A stretch of DNA of 49,077 nucleotides from an uncultured Pseudomonadota bacterium. Lineage in GTDB: Bacteria > Pseudomonadota > Gammaproteobacteria > Burkholderiales > SG8-39. A model generated the notes under the pieces. It ran no database searches and was not told the DNA's origin. It saw only the letters and a list, made by a program, of their open reading frames with translations. The position numbers and the translations under genes are program-made. Below, one piece after another: positions 1 through 9,509 of this stretch. The stretch's first letter is position 1. Every line of letters begins with the position of its first letter. The stretch spans positions 1 through 49,077 of the forward strand of contig CAIVVS010000182.1 in the NCBI GenBank assembly GCA_903909415.1. The letters run 5' to 3'.

Positions 1-272
1 TCGGTCTCCTGGGTCTTGCCGCTGCAGATGAAGATCGGGATGTGGCGCGTGCGCTCGTCGCGCGCGATGGTCCGCGTGGCGGCGTAGCCGTTCATGCCGG
101 GCATCACCACGTCCATCAGGATCAGGTCCGGCGTCTCGCTCACCGACTTGGAGACGGCCTCGCCGCCGTCGGCGGCGAACACGCAGTCAAAGCCGCGGCC
201 GGACAGGACCTCGGACAACGACAGCCGCTCTGCCGCCGAGTCCTCCACGATGAGGATCTTCTTCACGGGCAT
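1..272 (-). CDS. pilH: PilH-type response regulator (partial, C-terminus outside window)
   Basis: This is a CheY-like receiver domain cut by the window edge after about 90 residues. The visible part starts MPVKKILIVEDS, with the acidic pair at E10-D11, the likely phosphoacceptor D54 in the LILMDVVMPG strand, and ICSGKTQET near the edge where the conserved Ser/Thr and Lys lie. The ATG sits 12 bases after the stop of the upstream receiver gene on the same strand. In the Pil chemosensory system (type IV pilus, twitching motility) single-domain regulators PilG and PilH are encoded in tandem ahead of pilI and pilJ, and this pair fits that order. The PilH assignment rests on position and family resemblance; any CheY-like protein would look similar. 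Confidence 0.8.
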   Translation of the reverse strand, partial: MPVKKILIVEDSAAERLSLSEVLSGRGFDCVFAADGGEAVSKSVSETPDLILMDVVMPGMNGYAATRTIARDERTRHIPIFICSGKTQET

Positions 273-284
273 CACGGCCGCCGC

Positions 285-719
285 TCAGGCGCCGGCCTCA
301 GCACGGCGCGCGCCGGCACCGGCCTGCTGCGCCACGGCGGCCAGGCGCGCCTGCACCGCGGCCAGCAGCGCGGCCTTGTCGAACGGCTTGGTGAGGTACT
401 CGTCCGAGCCGACCATCTGCCCGCGCGCACGGTCGAACACGCCGTCGCGCGAGGACAGCATCACCACCGGGGTTGCGGCGAATGCCGGGTTCTTCTTGAT
501 CAGGGCGCAGGTCTGGTAGCCGTCCAGCCTGGGCATCATGATGTCGAGGAAGATCACATCGGGCTGGTGGTCTGCGATCTTGGCCAGCGCATCGAAGCCG
601 TCCTCGGCCGTCAGCACTTCGCAGCCGGCCGAAGCCAGGAACAGCTCGGCGCTCTTGCGCACGGTGCTCGAATCGTCGATCACCATGACCTTGGTGCCCG
701 CCAGCCCGTCCGCGCTCAT
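285..719 (-). CDS. pilG: PilG-type response regulator
   Basis: A 144-residue protein made of a single receiver domain and a short Ala/Arg-rich tail. D15-D16 form the acidic pocket, D59 (VIFLDIMMP) is the expected phosphoacceptor, S89-S90 and K111 (YLTKPF) complete the active site. There is no output domain, so it should signal by protein contact. It lies between rubredoxin and the next receiver gene, 13 bases after rubredoxin, and the three are probably one operon. In the Pil system PilG promotes pilus extension through the PilB motor; that role is known for the family and is inferred here from the tandem arrangement. Confidence 0.82.
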   Translation of the reverse strand: MSADGLAGTKVMVIDDSSTVRKSAELFLASAGCEVLTAEDGFDALAKIADHQPDVIFLDIMMPRLDGYQTCALIKKNPAFAATPVVMLSSRDGVFDRARGQMVGSDEYLTKPFDKAALLAAVQARLAAVAQQAGAGARRAEAGA

Positions 720-732
720 GGGCGTGTCCCGC

Positions 733-918
733 TCAGATGGCGACCATCTCGAAGTCTTCCTTGCGCGCGCCGCATTCCGGGCAGGTCCAGGCGATGGGCA
801 CGTCCTCCCAGCGCGTTCCCGGCGCGATCCCCTCCTCCGGAAGGCCGGCGGCTTCGTCGTAGATCCAGCCGCAGATCAGGCACATCCAGGTCTTGAATTC
901 TTGTGTGGTTTCGGTCAT
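733..918 (-). CDS. rubA: Rubredoxin
   Basis: A 61-residue one-iron electron carrier. The iron ligands are visible as two CxxCG motifs: C13-x2-C16-G (MCLICGW) and C46-x2-C49-G (CPECGAR), with the usual YDEAAG and PGTRWEDVP loops between them. The ATG at 918 (MTETTQEF) was chosen because the reading upstream is not rubredoxin-like and the family is normally 50-60 residues. It is the first gene of the rubredoxin-pilG-pilH run, a common linkage in Betaproteobacteria whose functional reason is unclear. The electron partner is not visible in this window. Confidence 0.93.
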   Translation of the reverse strand: MTETTQEFKTWMCLICGWIYDEAAGLPEEGIAPGTRWEDVPIAWTCPECGARKEDFEMVAI

Positions 919-975
919 GGCTGCTATGGGTGAGGGCGCCCTTGCACGGACGCAGGTCGGAAAAGGCAAACCGGG

Positions 976-981
976 TAGAAT
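976..981 (+). promoter_or_regulatory. Possible -10 element (TAGAAT) upstream of thiD
   Basis: TAGAAT stands in the 187-base divergent gap between rubredoxin and thiD, about 125 bases before the thiD start. The same hexamer occurs ahead of several other genes in this window. No convincing -35 hexamer lies 16-18 bases upstream, so this is weak. Confidence 0.3.
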
Positions 982-1105
982 CCCGGGGCGATATTACCCT
1001 GAGCAGCACTGGGACGGGCAGGAAGCAACGCTTGTTGACCGTCGCGCGCCCCGGGGGCAATCGCCAGCGCCGCGCCGGCTCATGCCACCCACCCAAGCGA
1101 GCGAC

Positions 1106-1942
1106 ATGCCTTCCTCCATCCCGCCCATCGTCCTGACCTTCGCGGCGACCGATCCGACCGGCGGCGCGGGCATACAGGCAGACATACTCACGCTGTCGTC
1201 CATGGGCTGCCACGCGCTGTCGGTGGTGACCGCGATCACGGTGCAGGACACCGCAGGCGTCGAGGAGGTGATGGCGCTGGATTCGGATTGGGTCAGCGAC
1301 CAGGCGCGCCTGGTGCTGGAGGACATGGCGGTGGCCGCGTTCAAGATCGGCCTGATGGGCTCGATCGAGAACGTGGCGGCGATCGCCGAGATCGTCTCGG
1401 ACTATCCGGACATCCCCTTGATCCTGGACCCGGTGCTGGCCTCGGGCCGCGGCGACGAGTTGGCCACCGAGGACATGATTTCCGCCATACGCGAACTGCT
1501 GTTCCCCCAGGTCACGCTGCTCACGCCCAACAGCATGGAAGCCCGCAAGCTCGCCTTCGATGACGATGACGAGGACGAGCCCGACCTCGCCACCTGCGCC
1601 GGCCGCCTGCTCGAGGCCGGCTGCGAGTTCGTCCTCGTTACAGGCACGCACGAGAACACCTCGCAGGTCATCAACACGCTGTACGGTGACGATGGCGTGC
1701 TGCGCAGCGATGCATGGGAGCGTCTGCCCGGCAGCTACCATGGCTCCGGCTGCACGCTGGCCTCGGCCATCGCCGCGACGCTGGCCAACGGGCTGGAGCT
1801 GCCCGAGGCCGTGCGCGAGGCGCAGGAATACACCTGGCAGAGCCTGCAGGCAGGCTTCCGGCCCGGCATGGGCCAGCACATTCCTGACCGTTTCTTCTGG
1901 GCGCGCGACATGGGCGAGAACGGCTCGCGCGGCGGCAGGTAG
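1106..1942 (+). CDS. thiD: Hydroxymethylpyrimidine/phosphomethylpyrimidine kinase
   Basis: A 278-residue ribokinase-fold enzyme that phosphorylates hydroxymethylpyrimidine and its monophosphate in thiamin synthesis. The N-terminal TDPTGGAGIQADI motif (about residues 14-26) binds the pyrimidine and phosphate, TPNSMEARKL is the usual mid-protein motif, and GSGCTLASAIAA near the C-terminus is the ATP/anion-hole motif. The start at 1106 (MPSSIPPIVLTF) is preferred over the in-frame ATG at 1082 because homology begins at once after it and AAGCGAG lies just upstream, although that ribosome site is weak. An acidic insert (DDDDEDEPD) follows the PNSMEARKL helix. The stop directly abuts thiE, so the two are co-transcribed. 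Confidence 0.93.
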   Translation: MPSSIPPIVLTFAATDPTGGAGIQADILTLSSMGCHALSVVTAITVQDTAGVEEVMALDSDWVSDQARLVLEDMAVAAFKIGLMGSIENVAAIAEIVSDYPDIPLILDPVLASGRGDELATEDMISAIRELLFPQVTLLTPNSMEARKLAFDDDDEDEPDLATCAGRLLEAGCEFVLVTGTHENTSQVINTLYGDDGVLRSDAWERLPGSYHGSGCTLASAIAATLANGLELPEAVREAQEYTWQSLQAGFRPGMGQHIPDRFFWARDMGENGSRGGR

Positions 1943-2607
1943 GTGGCAGGCGCCGCCCCGCGCACCCGCGTGCGCGAGCAGGTCCGTGGCCTGTACGCGA
2001 TCACGCCCGACGGACTGGATGATGCCGCGCTGCTTTCCCTCACGGAAGCAGCCCTGGAAGGCGGCGCGCGGCTGGTCCAGTACCGGGACAAGTCCGGCGA
2101 CGCGGCACGGCGGCGAGGCCAGGCCTCCTCCCTGCTCGCGCTTTGCGTTCGCCACGGCGCCGCGCTGGTCATCAACGACGATCTCGGCCTCGCGCTGGAC
2201 ATAGGCGCGCATGGCGTGCACCTGGGCCGCGGGGACGGTGACCTGCGCGAGGCGCGCAGGCTGCTGGGTGCAGACCGCTTGCTGGGCGCCTCCTGCTACG
2301 CCGACATCGGGCTGGCCCGCGCGGCGCTGGCCGCCGGCGCCGACCATGTCGCCTTCGGCGCGGCCTATGCCTCGGGCACCAAGCCGGGCACCACGCGGGC
2401 GGCCATCGAGGTCTACCGCGCCGCGCACGCCACGCTGGATGCGCCTGTCGTCGCCATCGGCGGCATCACGCCCGGGAACGCGCAGCCTCTGCTGGATGCC
2501 GGCGTCGATGCGCTCGCCGTGGTCGGCGCGCTGTACGATTCCACCGACATCGTCGGCGTGCGCGCCGCGGCCACCCGATTCGCCAACCTGTTCCGGAATC
2601 CGATTCC

Positions 2608-2611
<4 letters not shown>
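1943..2611 (+). CDS. thiE: Thiamine-phosphate synthase
   Basis: A 222-residue TIM-barrel enzyme joining HMP-pyrophosphate and the thiazole phosphate to give thiamin phosphate. Family landmarks are present in order: QYRDK (pyrophosphate/Mg region), VINDD, GVHLG, GASCY, HVAFG and the C-terminal IGGI phosphate loop. It starts with GTG immediately after the thiD stop codon and its last four bases overlap the hemL start (ATGA). The thiD-thiE-hemL order with almost no spacing indicates translational coupling. The thiazole branch genes are not in this window. Confidence 0.93.
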
Positions 2612-3894
<1,283 letters not shown>

Positions 3895-3901
3895 CGGGCG
3901 C

Positions 3902-4249
3902 ATGGCGCCGGCCCCCTTCGGCAGCGGAGCCGCCTGGGCGCTGCTGGTGCTGGCAGGCCTCCTGGAAGTGGGCTGGGCGGTCGGCCTGAAGTACACCGAG
4001 GGCTTCACCCGCCTGTGGCCCAGCCTCTGGACCGGCCTGGCGATGGCCGCCTCGGTCGCGCTGCTCGCGCAGGCGCTGCGGGTGATCCCGGTGGGCACGG
4101 GTTACGCGGTCTGGACCGGCATAGGCGCGGTGGGCACCGCCGCGCTCGGCATGTTGCTGCTGGGCGAGTCACGCGAGGTGGCGCGGCTGGTGTGCATCGG
4201 GCTCATCCTCGCCGGCATCATCGGGCTGAAAGTGGTGTCCAATAGCTAG
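3902..4249 (+). CDS. gdx: SMR-family guanidinium exporter (Gdx/SugE type)
   Basis: A 115-residue protein with four predicted membrane helices. The signature [16 protein letters not shown] (residues 20-35) is that of the SugE/Gdx branch, with E22 as the proton/substrate-coupling glutamate; [16 protein letters not shown] and LGESRE also match. Gdx proteins export guanidinium in exchange for protons, unlike the drug-exporting EmrE branch. It begins 7 bases after hemL, so it is expressed with the thiamin/haem genes and has no room for the guanidine riboswitch that often controls this family. The N-terminus (MAPAPFGSG) is about nine residues longer than the E. coli protein. Confidence 0.9.
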   Translation: MAPAPFGSGAAWALLVLAGLLEVGWAVGLKYTEGFTRLWPSLWTGLAMAASVALLAQALRVIPVGTGYAVWTGIGAVGTAALGMLLLGESREVARLVCIGLILAGIIGLKVVSNS

Positions 4250-4313
4250 CAAGGGGAGGCCGCCGCCGCAGACAACCGCGCCGAGCGTGAGGCAACGTGC
4301 CGAAGGACCGAGC

Positions 4314-4949
4314 ATGACTCCCGCTTCCCTGCATCCCAGACGGCTCACCGACGCCGAAAGGCCGCGGCTGGCCGAGCACTTCCTGCTGCTGGACGCCGAC
4401 GACCTGCGGCTGCGCTTCGGCATGGCCAAGACGCCGGACGCGCTGGCCGACTACGTGGCTCGCGGCATCGATTTCGGGCGCGACGGGGTGTTCGCCATCG
4501 ACGATGACGACCTCGCGCTGCTCGGCGTGGCACATGTGGCAATCGGCCCCGGCATGGCCGAGTTCGGGGTCAGCGTGCTTGCCGCCCACCGCGGCCAGCG
4601 CCTGGGCTCGGCGCTGCTGGCGCGCGCCCACAATTTCGCGCGATCGCGCTTCATCCCGGCGATGTTCATGCATTGCCTCACCGAGAACCGCGCCATGATG
4701 CACATGGCCCGCAAGGCCGGCATGGAGGTCGCCACCGAATCCGGCGAGGCAGATGCCTGGGTGAAGCTGGCCAAGCCGGACGCCGGCACCATGGCCAACG
4801 AACTGCTGCTGCAACGCGTGGCGGTATTCGACCACGCGCTGAAGGCCCAATTGGCCGCCGCGCGCGGCTTCAGCGCGGCATGGAAGGGGACCTGGCCCCT
4901 CCGGCAGGCGCCTACTTCTTCAGCGAATCGCGTATGTCGCGAAGGATGA
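4314..4949 (+). CDS. GNAT-family N-acetyltransferase
   Basis: A 211-residue protein with a GNAT core in the middle: [36 protein letters not shown] contains the beta-strand plus the RGQRLG acetyl-CoA pyrophosphate loop (Q/RxxGxG/A). [16 protein letters not shown] is the usual C-terminal half of the fold. The start at 4314 follows AAGGA and a short spacer. The C-terminal 70 residues are not standard GNAT and no substrate can be named; similar proteins are annotated only as acetyltransferases. Its last 38 bases overlap the convergent mscL gene, so its C-terminal residues are read antisense to the MscL C-terminus. Confidence 0.8.
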   Translation: MTPASLHPRRLTDAERPRLAEHFLLLDADDLRLRFGMAKTPDALADYVARGIDFGRDGVFAIDDDDLALLGVAHVAIGPGMAEFGVSVLAAHRGQRLGSALLARAHNFARSRFIPAMFMHCLTENRAMMHMARKAGMEVATESGEADAWVKLAKPDAGTMANELLLQRVAVFDHALKAQLAAARGFSAAWKGTWPLRQAPTSSANRVCREG

Positions 4950-5328
4950 GGATTTCCTCCGGCGTGGGCGGCGCCTCGGGCGGCGGAGCTTCGCGCTTCA
5001 TGCGGTTGATCCAGCGCACCATCAGGAAAATGATGAACGCCAGGATCACGAAGTTCAGCACGATGGTGATGAAGCTTCCATAGGCGAACACCGGGACCCC
5101 GGCCTTGCGCAGGGCGTCCAGGGTCATCGGCACGCCGGCCGGCGCATCCTTCAGCGCGATGAAGAAGTTGCTGAAGTCCAGTCCGCCGACCACCCTGCCG
5201 ACCAGGGGCATGATCAGGTCGTTGACCACGGAATCGACGATCTTGCCGAATGCCGCGCCGATGATCACGCCGACGGCGAGGTCCATCACGTTGCCCTTGA
5301 TGGCGAAATTCTTGAATTCCTGGAGCAT
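4912..5328 (-). CDS. mscL: Large-conductance mechanosensitive channel
   Basis: A 138-residue inner-membrane channel that opens under hypo-osmotic stress. The N-terminal amphipathic helix ([13 protein letters not shown]), the pore helix TM1 ([28 protein letters not shown]), a periplasmic loop, TM2 ([26 protein letters not shown]) and the C-terminal bundle ([18 protein letters not shown]) are all present and in order. Length is standard. It is transcribed alone toward the acetyltransferase gene and overlaps its end; 40 bases separate its start from the mgtE stop. Confidence 0.97.
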   Translation of the reverse strand: MLQEFKNFAIKGNVMDLAVGVIIGAAFGKIVDSVVNDLIMPLVGRVVGGLDFSNFFIALKDAPAGVPMTLDALRKAGVPVFAYGSFITIVLNFVILAFIIFLMVRWINRMKREAPPPEAPPTPEEILILRDIRDSLKK

Positions 5329-5368
5329 GTCGCTTTCCCCTAAATGTGGTGCGGCGCAGTTTAGCGCG

Positions 5369-6817
5369 TCATCTGAGCAAAAACAGCGTCGCCAGGCCGA
5401 GGAAGATGAAAAATCCCATGGTGTCGGTCGCGAAAGTCAGCAGCACGGACGACCCGACCGCGGGATCACGTCCCAGCCGGTAGCGCGCCAGCGGGACCAG
5501 CATGCCCATGGTGGCGCCGACCAGCAGGTTCAGCACCATCGCCAGCCACATGACCAGGCCCAGCGCCCAGGATCCCGAAATGAACCAGGCAAAGGCGGCG
5601 GCGATGAGTCCGCCGCCGCCGCCGATCAGCAGCGCCGTGGTGAGTTCCTTGAGCACGAGCTGACGCACGTTGGACGCGGAGATCTGCGCCAGCGCGATGG
5701 CACGGATGATCAGGGTCATGGTCTGGTTGCCTGAGTTGCCGCCGATGCCCGCGATGATGGACATCAGGAAGGCGAGCATCACGATCTGGCTCACCGTGAC
5801 CTCGAAGCGCGAGGCCACCCAGGACGCGGCCGATGCGGTCAGCAGGTTGAGCAGCAGCCAGGGCGCGCGGTTCTTCACGCTGTCCCAGACCGGCGAGAAG
5901 ATATCCTCTTCCTCGCGAAGGCCCGCCACCGACAACTGCTGCTCCTCGCTCCTGTCGCGGATGTAGTCCACCACGCGGTTCACCGTCACGCGCCCCAGCA
6001 GCCTTCCTGCTTCGTCCACCACGGCCGCCGACACCAGGTCATAGCGCTCGAAGGCCTGCGCGGCCTGCTCGGCCTTGTCGTCGGCGTAGAGGATGAACGG
6101 GTCGCCCAGCATGACCTTGTCGACCGTCAGGTCCAGGTCCGAGACGATCAGCCGGTTGATGGGCAGCGCCCCGCACAACTTCTCGTCGCGATCCACGACG
6201 AACACCTGGTCAGTGTGGTCGGGCAGCTCTTCGAAACGGCGCATGTAGCGCGTGACGACCTCGAGGGTCACGTCCTGGCGCACGCTCACCACCTCGAAGT
6301 CCATCAGCGCACCGACCGCATCCTCGGCATAGGACATGGCCGAGCGCAGCTGCTCGCGCTCCTCCACCGGGAGCGACTGGAACACATCCTGGATCACTTC
6401 CTCGGGCAGGTCCGGCGCGAGGTCGGCGATCTCGTCGGCCTCGAGCTGCCCGGTTGCGGCGAGCAGCTCCTCCGGATCCATGCTGCTGATCAGCGTCTCG
6501 CGGACCGCGTCGCTGACTTCCAGCAGGATCTCGCCATCGCGCTCGGCCTTGACCAGGTCCCATACGGCCAGGCGCTCCTCGGGAGGAAGCGCCTCGAGGA
6601 TGTAGGCGACGTCCGCCTCGTGCATCACGTCGAGGTGGGCGCGCAGCTCGGCCAGGTTCTGGCGGTGGACGAGGTTCTCCACCAGCTCCTGGCGCGGCTG
6701 GTCCTGGCGATGCACCAGGCTTTCCACCAGCTGGTGGCGCCGCAGCAGCTCCCGGACGCGGTCTAGGTCCTGCTGCAGGTCCTCGAGTTCTTTTCGTGGT
6801 TTGAGGTTCTGGTCCAT
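5369..6817 (-). CDS. mgtE: Magnesium transporter MgtE
   Basis: A 482-residue inner-membrane Mg2+ channel. The N-terminal superhelical domain (to about 165) senses cytosolic Mg2+ through acidic surfaces; two CBS domains follow (about 165-300, e.g. [11 protein letters not shown] and [13 protein letters not shown]); a plug helix leads to five membrane segments. [18 protein letters not shown] and [14 protein letters not shown] carry the conserved pore residues including the selectivity Asp. The extreme N-terminus holds a short tandem duplication: LVESLVHRQ followed after a few residues by LVENLVHRQ (about residues 31-53). A good sigma-70 promoter lies about 85 bases upstream. Confidence 0.96.
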   Translation of the reverse strand: MDQNLKPRKELEDLQQDLDRVRELLRRHQLVESLVHRQDQPRQELVENLVHRQNLAELRAHLDVMHEADVAYILEALPPEERLAVWDLVKAERDGEILLEVSDAVRETLISSMDPEELLAATGQLEADEIADLAPDLPEEVIQDVFQSLPVEEREQLRSAMSYAEDAVGALMDFEVVSVRQDVTLEVVTRYMRRFEELPDHTDQVFVVDRDEKLCGALPINRLIVSDLDLTVDKVMLGDPFILYADDKAEQAAQAFERYDLVSAAVVDEAGRLLGRVTVNRVVDYIRDRSEEQQLSVAGLREEEDIFSPVWDSVKNRAPWLLLNLLTASAASWVASRFEVTVSQIVMLAFLMSIIAGIGGNSGNQTMTLIIRAIALAQISASNVRQLVLKELTTALLIGGGGGLIAAAFAWFISGSWALGLVMWLAMVLNLLVGATMGMLVPLARYRLGRDPAVGSSVLLTFATDTMGFFIFLGLATLFLLR

Positions 6818-6901
6818 GTCGAACTCGTCCGGACCTGGGCCGGGGTTCAGGGGCGGAGGTGCGTGGTTACATCGGTTTGGTGGCAGTTGGGAACGGGCGA
6901 A

Positions 6902-6930
6902 ATTCTAACCCCGCTCCCGCGACGATCCAA
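6902..6930 (-). promoter_or_regulatory. Sigma-70 promoter for mgtE
   Basis: Read on the minus strand: -35 TTGGAT (6930-6925), 17-base spacer, -10 TAGAAT (6907-6902). Transcription would start near 6895, giving a leader of about 78 bases before the mgtE ATG. That is too short for a full M-box magnesium riboswitch. Confidence 0.5.
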
Positions 6931-6956
6931 GGAAATCCCGGTGAAACCAGGTGCGT

Positions 6957-7679
6957 TCAGGGAATCTGCGAGGCGCCCATCCGGGCCCGGATGCGGGCGC
7001 TGTGTTCCTCGAGGTAGGACGACGCGCGGTTGCGGTCGTAGTAACGCGGCCGCGGCAGCATGGCAGCGAGCCTCGCGGCCTGGTCCGGGCTGAGCGCGGA
7101 AGCGGACACGCCGAAGTGGTGGCGCGCGGCGGCCTCGGCGCCGAACACGCCCTCGCCCCACTCGACCACGTTCATGTAGACCTCGAGGATGCGCCGCTTG
7201 TCCATTGCCGCCTCGAGCATCGCCGTAATGAGCGCCTCCTGCCCCTTGCGGAGGTAGCTTCGCTCGCCCGACAGGAACAGGTTTTTGGCCAGCTGCTGGG
7301 AGATGGTGGAACCGCCGGCCACCGGCTTGCCCTTTTTCTGGTTCTTCTCAATCGCGCGCTGGATTCCCTCCCAGTCGAAGCCGTCATGGTCCAGGAACTT
7401 GTCGTCCTCGGCTGCGACGATCGCGCGCTTCAGGTGGGCCGAGATGCGCTCGTAGGGAACCCACTGGTGGCGCAGTTCGGCCCTGGGATTGCGCTCCCGA
7501 AGCACGGCGAGGCGACGGTCCATGAATGCGGTGGACGTCGGGTCGTGGGAACGCCACCAGATCACGTGCGCCAGGAACCAGCCTTCGAACAACACGATTC
7601 CGGCGAGCGCGGCGCCCATGGCCAGCATCAGGGCGCGCGCGATGCGCCGACCGCTCGCCTTGGGCGGCTGGCGCGCCAT
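6957..7679 (-). CDS. mtgA: Monofunctional biosynthetic peptidoglycan transglycosylase
   Basis: A 240-residue glycosyltransferase family 51 enzyme that polymerises lipid II into glycan strands. A Lys/Arg-rich N-terminus precedes one membrane anchor (ALMLAMGAALAGIVLFEGWFLAHVIW). The catalytic Glu is in VAAEDDKFLDHDGFDWEG (motif 1) and the GGSTISQQLAKNLFL motif 2 is complete. There is no transpeptidase domain, which separates it from PBP1-type enzymes. The ATG at 7679 (MARQPPKASG) lies one base beyond the aroE stop; upstream in-frame reading is aroE antisense-like and not family-like. Co-transcribed with aroE. Confidence 0.95.
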   Translation of the reverse strand: MARQPPKASGRRIARALMLAMGAALAGIVLFEGWFLAHVIWWRSHDPTSTAFMDRRLAVLRERNPRAELRHQWVPYERISAHLKRAIVAAEDDKFLDHDGFDWEGIQRAIEKNQKKGKPVAGGSTISQQLAKNLFLSGERSYLRKGQEALITAMLEAAMDKRRILEVYMNVVEWGEGVFGAEAAARHHFGVSASALSPDQAARLAAMLPRPRYYDRNRASSYLEEHSARIRARMGASQIP

Positions 7680-7680
7680 C

Positions 7681-8508
7681 CTAGGCGCGCAGCAGCGCGT
7701 CCAGCCCGTCCGTCGGCGGCCGCACGCCTCGCCAGAACAGGAAGGACTCCGCCGCCTGCTCGATGAGCATGCCCAGCCCGTCGGCGCAACGTGCCGCGCC
7801 CGCCATGCGCGCCTGTCCCAGGAACGGCGTCTCGCCACGACCGTACATCATGTCGTAGGCCAGGCTGCCGGCAGCGAACAAGCCGTCGGGCAGGTGCAGG
7901 GACTCGCCCGTCAGGCTGGCCGATGTCGCGTTGACCACGAGGTCGAAGCGGCGTCCTGCCAGGTCGCCCAGTCCGCACCCGGTCACGCGAACACCGCTGC
8001 CGCGGGCCTGGGTTCCGAACAGGTCGGCGAGCGCGCTCGCTCGCGCCACCGTGCGGTTGGCCACCACCAGCTCACGCGGGAACTCGCTGATCAGCGGCCC
8101 GAGCACCCCGCGTGTCGCCCCGCCCGCGCCCAGCACCAGCACCGAGCGTCCGGCGATGGCGATGCCGAGGTTGGCCCGGATGTCGCGCACCAGCCCAGCA
8201 CCGTCGGTGTTGTCCCCGTGGATGCCGTCGGCGTCGAAGCGCAAGGTGTTGACCGCACCGGCCGCCAGGGCACGCACCGTCCGGTGGTCGGCCAGCGCAT
8301 GGGCCTGCTCCTTGAACGGCAGCGTCACGTTGAGGCCCCGTCCGCCTTCGGCCGCGAACGTGCGCACCACGGCCCCGAAGCCATCCAGGGGCGCCGGCAG
8401 CCGCCCGTAGGCCAGGTCCTGCCCCGTGCGCCGGGCGAACTCGGCGTGGATCAGCGGGGATTTCGAGTGCTCGACCGGGTGGCCGGTCACCGCGTAGCGG
8501 TCGGTCAT
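7681..8508 (-). CDS. aroE: Shikimate dehydrogenase (NADP+)
   Basis: A 275-residue enzyme reducing 3-dehydroshikimate to shikimate. Substrate-site motifs HSKSP (14-18), NVTLPFK with catalytic K66, and GDNTDG with D102 are intact. The NADP Rossmann loop is GAGGATRG (127-134) and NRT (about 151) supports NADP preference. Length is typical. It follows the TonB-like gene by 24 bases and precedes mtgA by one base, the usual betaproteobacterial arrangement. A second shikimate-pathway gene (aroQ) is elsewhere in the window. Confidence 0.96.
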   Translation of the reverse strand: MTDRYAVTGHPVEHSKSPLIHAEFARRTGQDLAYGRLPAPLDGFGAVVRTFAAEGGRGLNVTLPFKEQAHALADHRTVRALAAGAVNTLRFDADGIHGDNTDGAGLVRDIRANLGIAIAGRSVLVLGAGGATRGVLGPLISEFPRELVVANRTVARASALADLFGTQARGSGVRVTGCGLGDLAGRRFDLVVNATSASLTGESLHLPDGLFAAGSLAYDMMYGRGETPFLGQARMAGAARCADGLGMLIEQAAESFLFWRGVRPPTDGLDALLRA

Positions 8509-8532
8509 GCGGGATTCCCTGTTGCGCGCGGC

Positions 8533-9366
8533 TCAGTCGGTCTGCAGCCGGTCGCCCTGCTCGAAATGCCAGGTGCGGGTAATGACCAGCACGTCGGTGT
8601 CGCGGCGTATGTCGGGAGGAAACTTGCCGTAGGGAGCGGCCATGCGCACGATGCGCTCGGCTGCGGCATCCAGCACCTTCTGCCCGGATGACTGCTCCAG
8701 GTCGATGCGATCTATCGACCCGTCGGGAAGGATGGACACCGACAGGCGCAGGCTGCCGTAGGCCTTGCCGCGCGCGCCATCCGGATAATTCAGGTTGCCG
8801 ATGCGCTCGACCTTCTGTCGCCAGTCCTCCACGTACTGCGCGAAGCGGTACTCCTGCGCGCGCGCGCCGACGAAGGTCTTCTTGGGACGCTTGGAATACT
8901 CGTCCAGCGAGCGCGATACCTGCGCTTCCATGTTGCGGATCATCGCCAGCGAGCTGCTGGCCAGGGCGCTGCCGGCCGGCTTGGGCGGCTCGGGCGCCAC
9001 TTCGGCCTTCGAGGGCTGGCTCACCACCGCAGCCTTGGCCTGGTTCTGGGTGAGCAATTGCTTCTGAACCGATTCGAGTTCCTGCACGCGGCGCTGCGCC
9101 TCGCGCAGGGTTTCTCCCTGCTGCGTGCGCTCCCGGTTCGGCAGTGGGGATCTGGCGCGCCGGTTCTCGTCGGTATTGCCACCGCCATCGAGGTTGGCCT
9201 GCGCGAGTGCCTCGGCCTTGACCGGCTTGGAGCGCGTCTTGGAATTGACGATCACCACTTCCAGCGACTGCGACGAGCGCCACTGGCGCGGGTCGGGGAG
9301 GCCGAAACGCAGGGAGAGCACCACCGCATGCAGCAGCAGCGATACCAGGATCGCCAGCGCAAGCAC
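8533..9366 (-). CDS. TonB-family energy transducer-like protein (N-terminus probably longer)
   Basis: The protein has an N-terminal membrane helix (ILVSLLLHAVVLSLRF), a charged and coiled-coil linker (about 40-150) and a C-terminal TonB-like domain (YVEDWRQKVERIGNLNYP onward, with LRLSVSILPDGSIDRIDLEQSSG). Such proteins occur between RNB ribonuclease and aroE in many Betaproteobacteria. The GTG at 9366 places the helix at residue 2 with positive charge only outside, which is poor topology. Reading in frame upstream to 9447 adds 27 residues containing RWNLPGWR and FGRREP, giving a positive cytoplasmic tail; that reading begins with CTG preceded by GAGGG at a 7-base spacing. No ATG, GTG or TTG is available there. 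ExbB/ExbD partners are not in the window. Confidence 0.8.
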   Translation of the reverse strand: MLALAILVSLLLHAVVLSLRFGLPDPRQWRSSQSLEVVIVNSKTRSKPVKAEALAQANLDGGGNTDENRRARSPLPNRERTQQGETLREAQRRVQELESVQKQLLTQNQAKAAVVSQPSKAEVAPEPPKPAGSALASSSLAMIRNMEAQVSRSLDEYSKRPKKTFVGARAQEYRFAQYVEDWRQKVERIGNLNYPDGARGKAYGSLRLSVSILPDGSIDRIDLEQSSGQKVLDAAAERIVRMAAPYGKFPPDIRRDTDVLVITRTWHFEQGDRLQTD

Positions 9367-9482
9367 CGGCTCCCGGCGACCGAACGCCCCCAGCGCGCGC
9401 CAGCCCGGCAGGTTCCAGCGACTTGGCGGTGGCAGGATGGCTGACAGGGCTAAACCCTCAAAAATTCGTTGCTAATCAGGGG

Positions 9483-9488
9483 ATTCTA
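9483..9488 (-). promoter_or_regulatory. Possible -10 element (TAGAAT) for the TonB-like gene
   Basis: TAGAAT on the minus strand lies just beyond the end of the RNB ribonuclease gene. A TTGATG is found 19 bases upstream, a long spacer. If used, the transcript starts near 9476, so translation must begin downstream of that point; this is compatible with the CTG at 9447 or the GTG at 9366. Confidence 0.35.
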
Positions 9489-9489
9489 C

Positions 9490-9508
9490 GTGTTTTCGGA
9501 GAAAACGC
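9490..9508. other. Hairpin at the end of the RNB ribonuclease gene
   Basis: GTGTTTTC-GGA-GAAAACGC forms an eight-pair stem with one G-T wobble and a three-base loop, directly after the RNB stop codon. There is no T-run typical of an intrinsic terminator, but on the minus strand it precedes the TAGAAT element. Confidence 0.4.
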
Positions 9509-9509
9509 A

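Noticed and set aside
716..2428. Long minus-strand open frame of about 570 codons opposite thiD and thiE
   Set aside because: It lies antisense to well-supported thiamin genes, has no family motif and is His/Arg/Gly-rich as expected for a third-position GC shadow.
3895..3901. Possible guanidine riboswitch before the Gdx-type gene
   Set aside because: Only seven bases separate it from hemL.
6818..6956. Possible M-box magnesium riboswitch ahead of mgtE
   Set aside because: The leader after the predicted promoter is only about 78 bases and shows no M-box-like helices.
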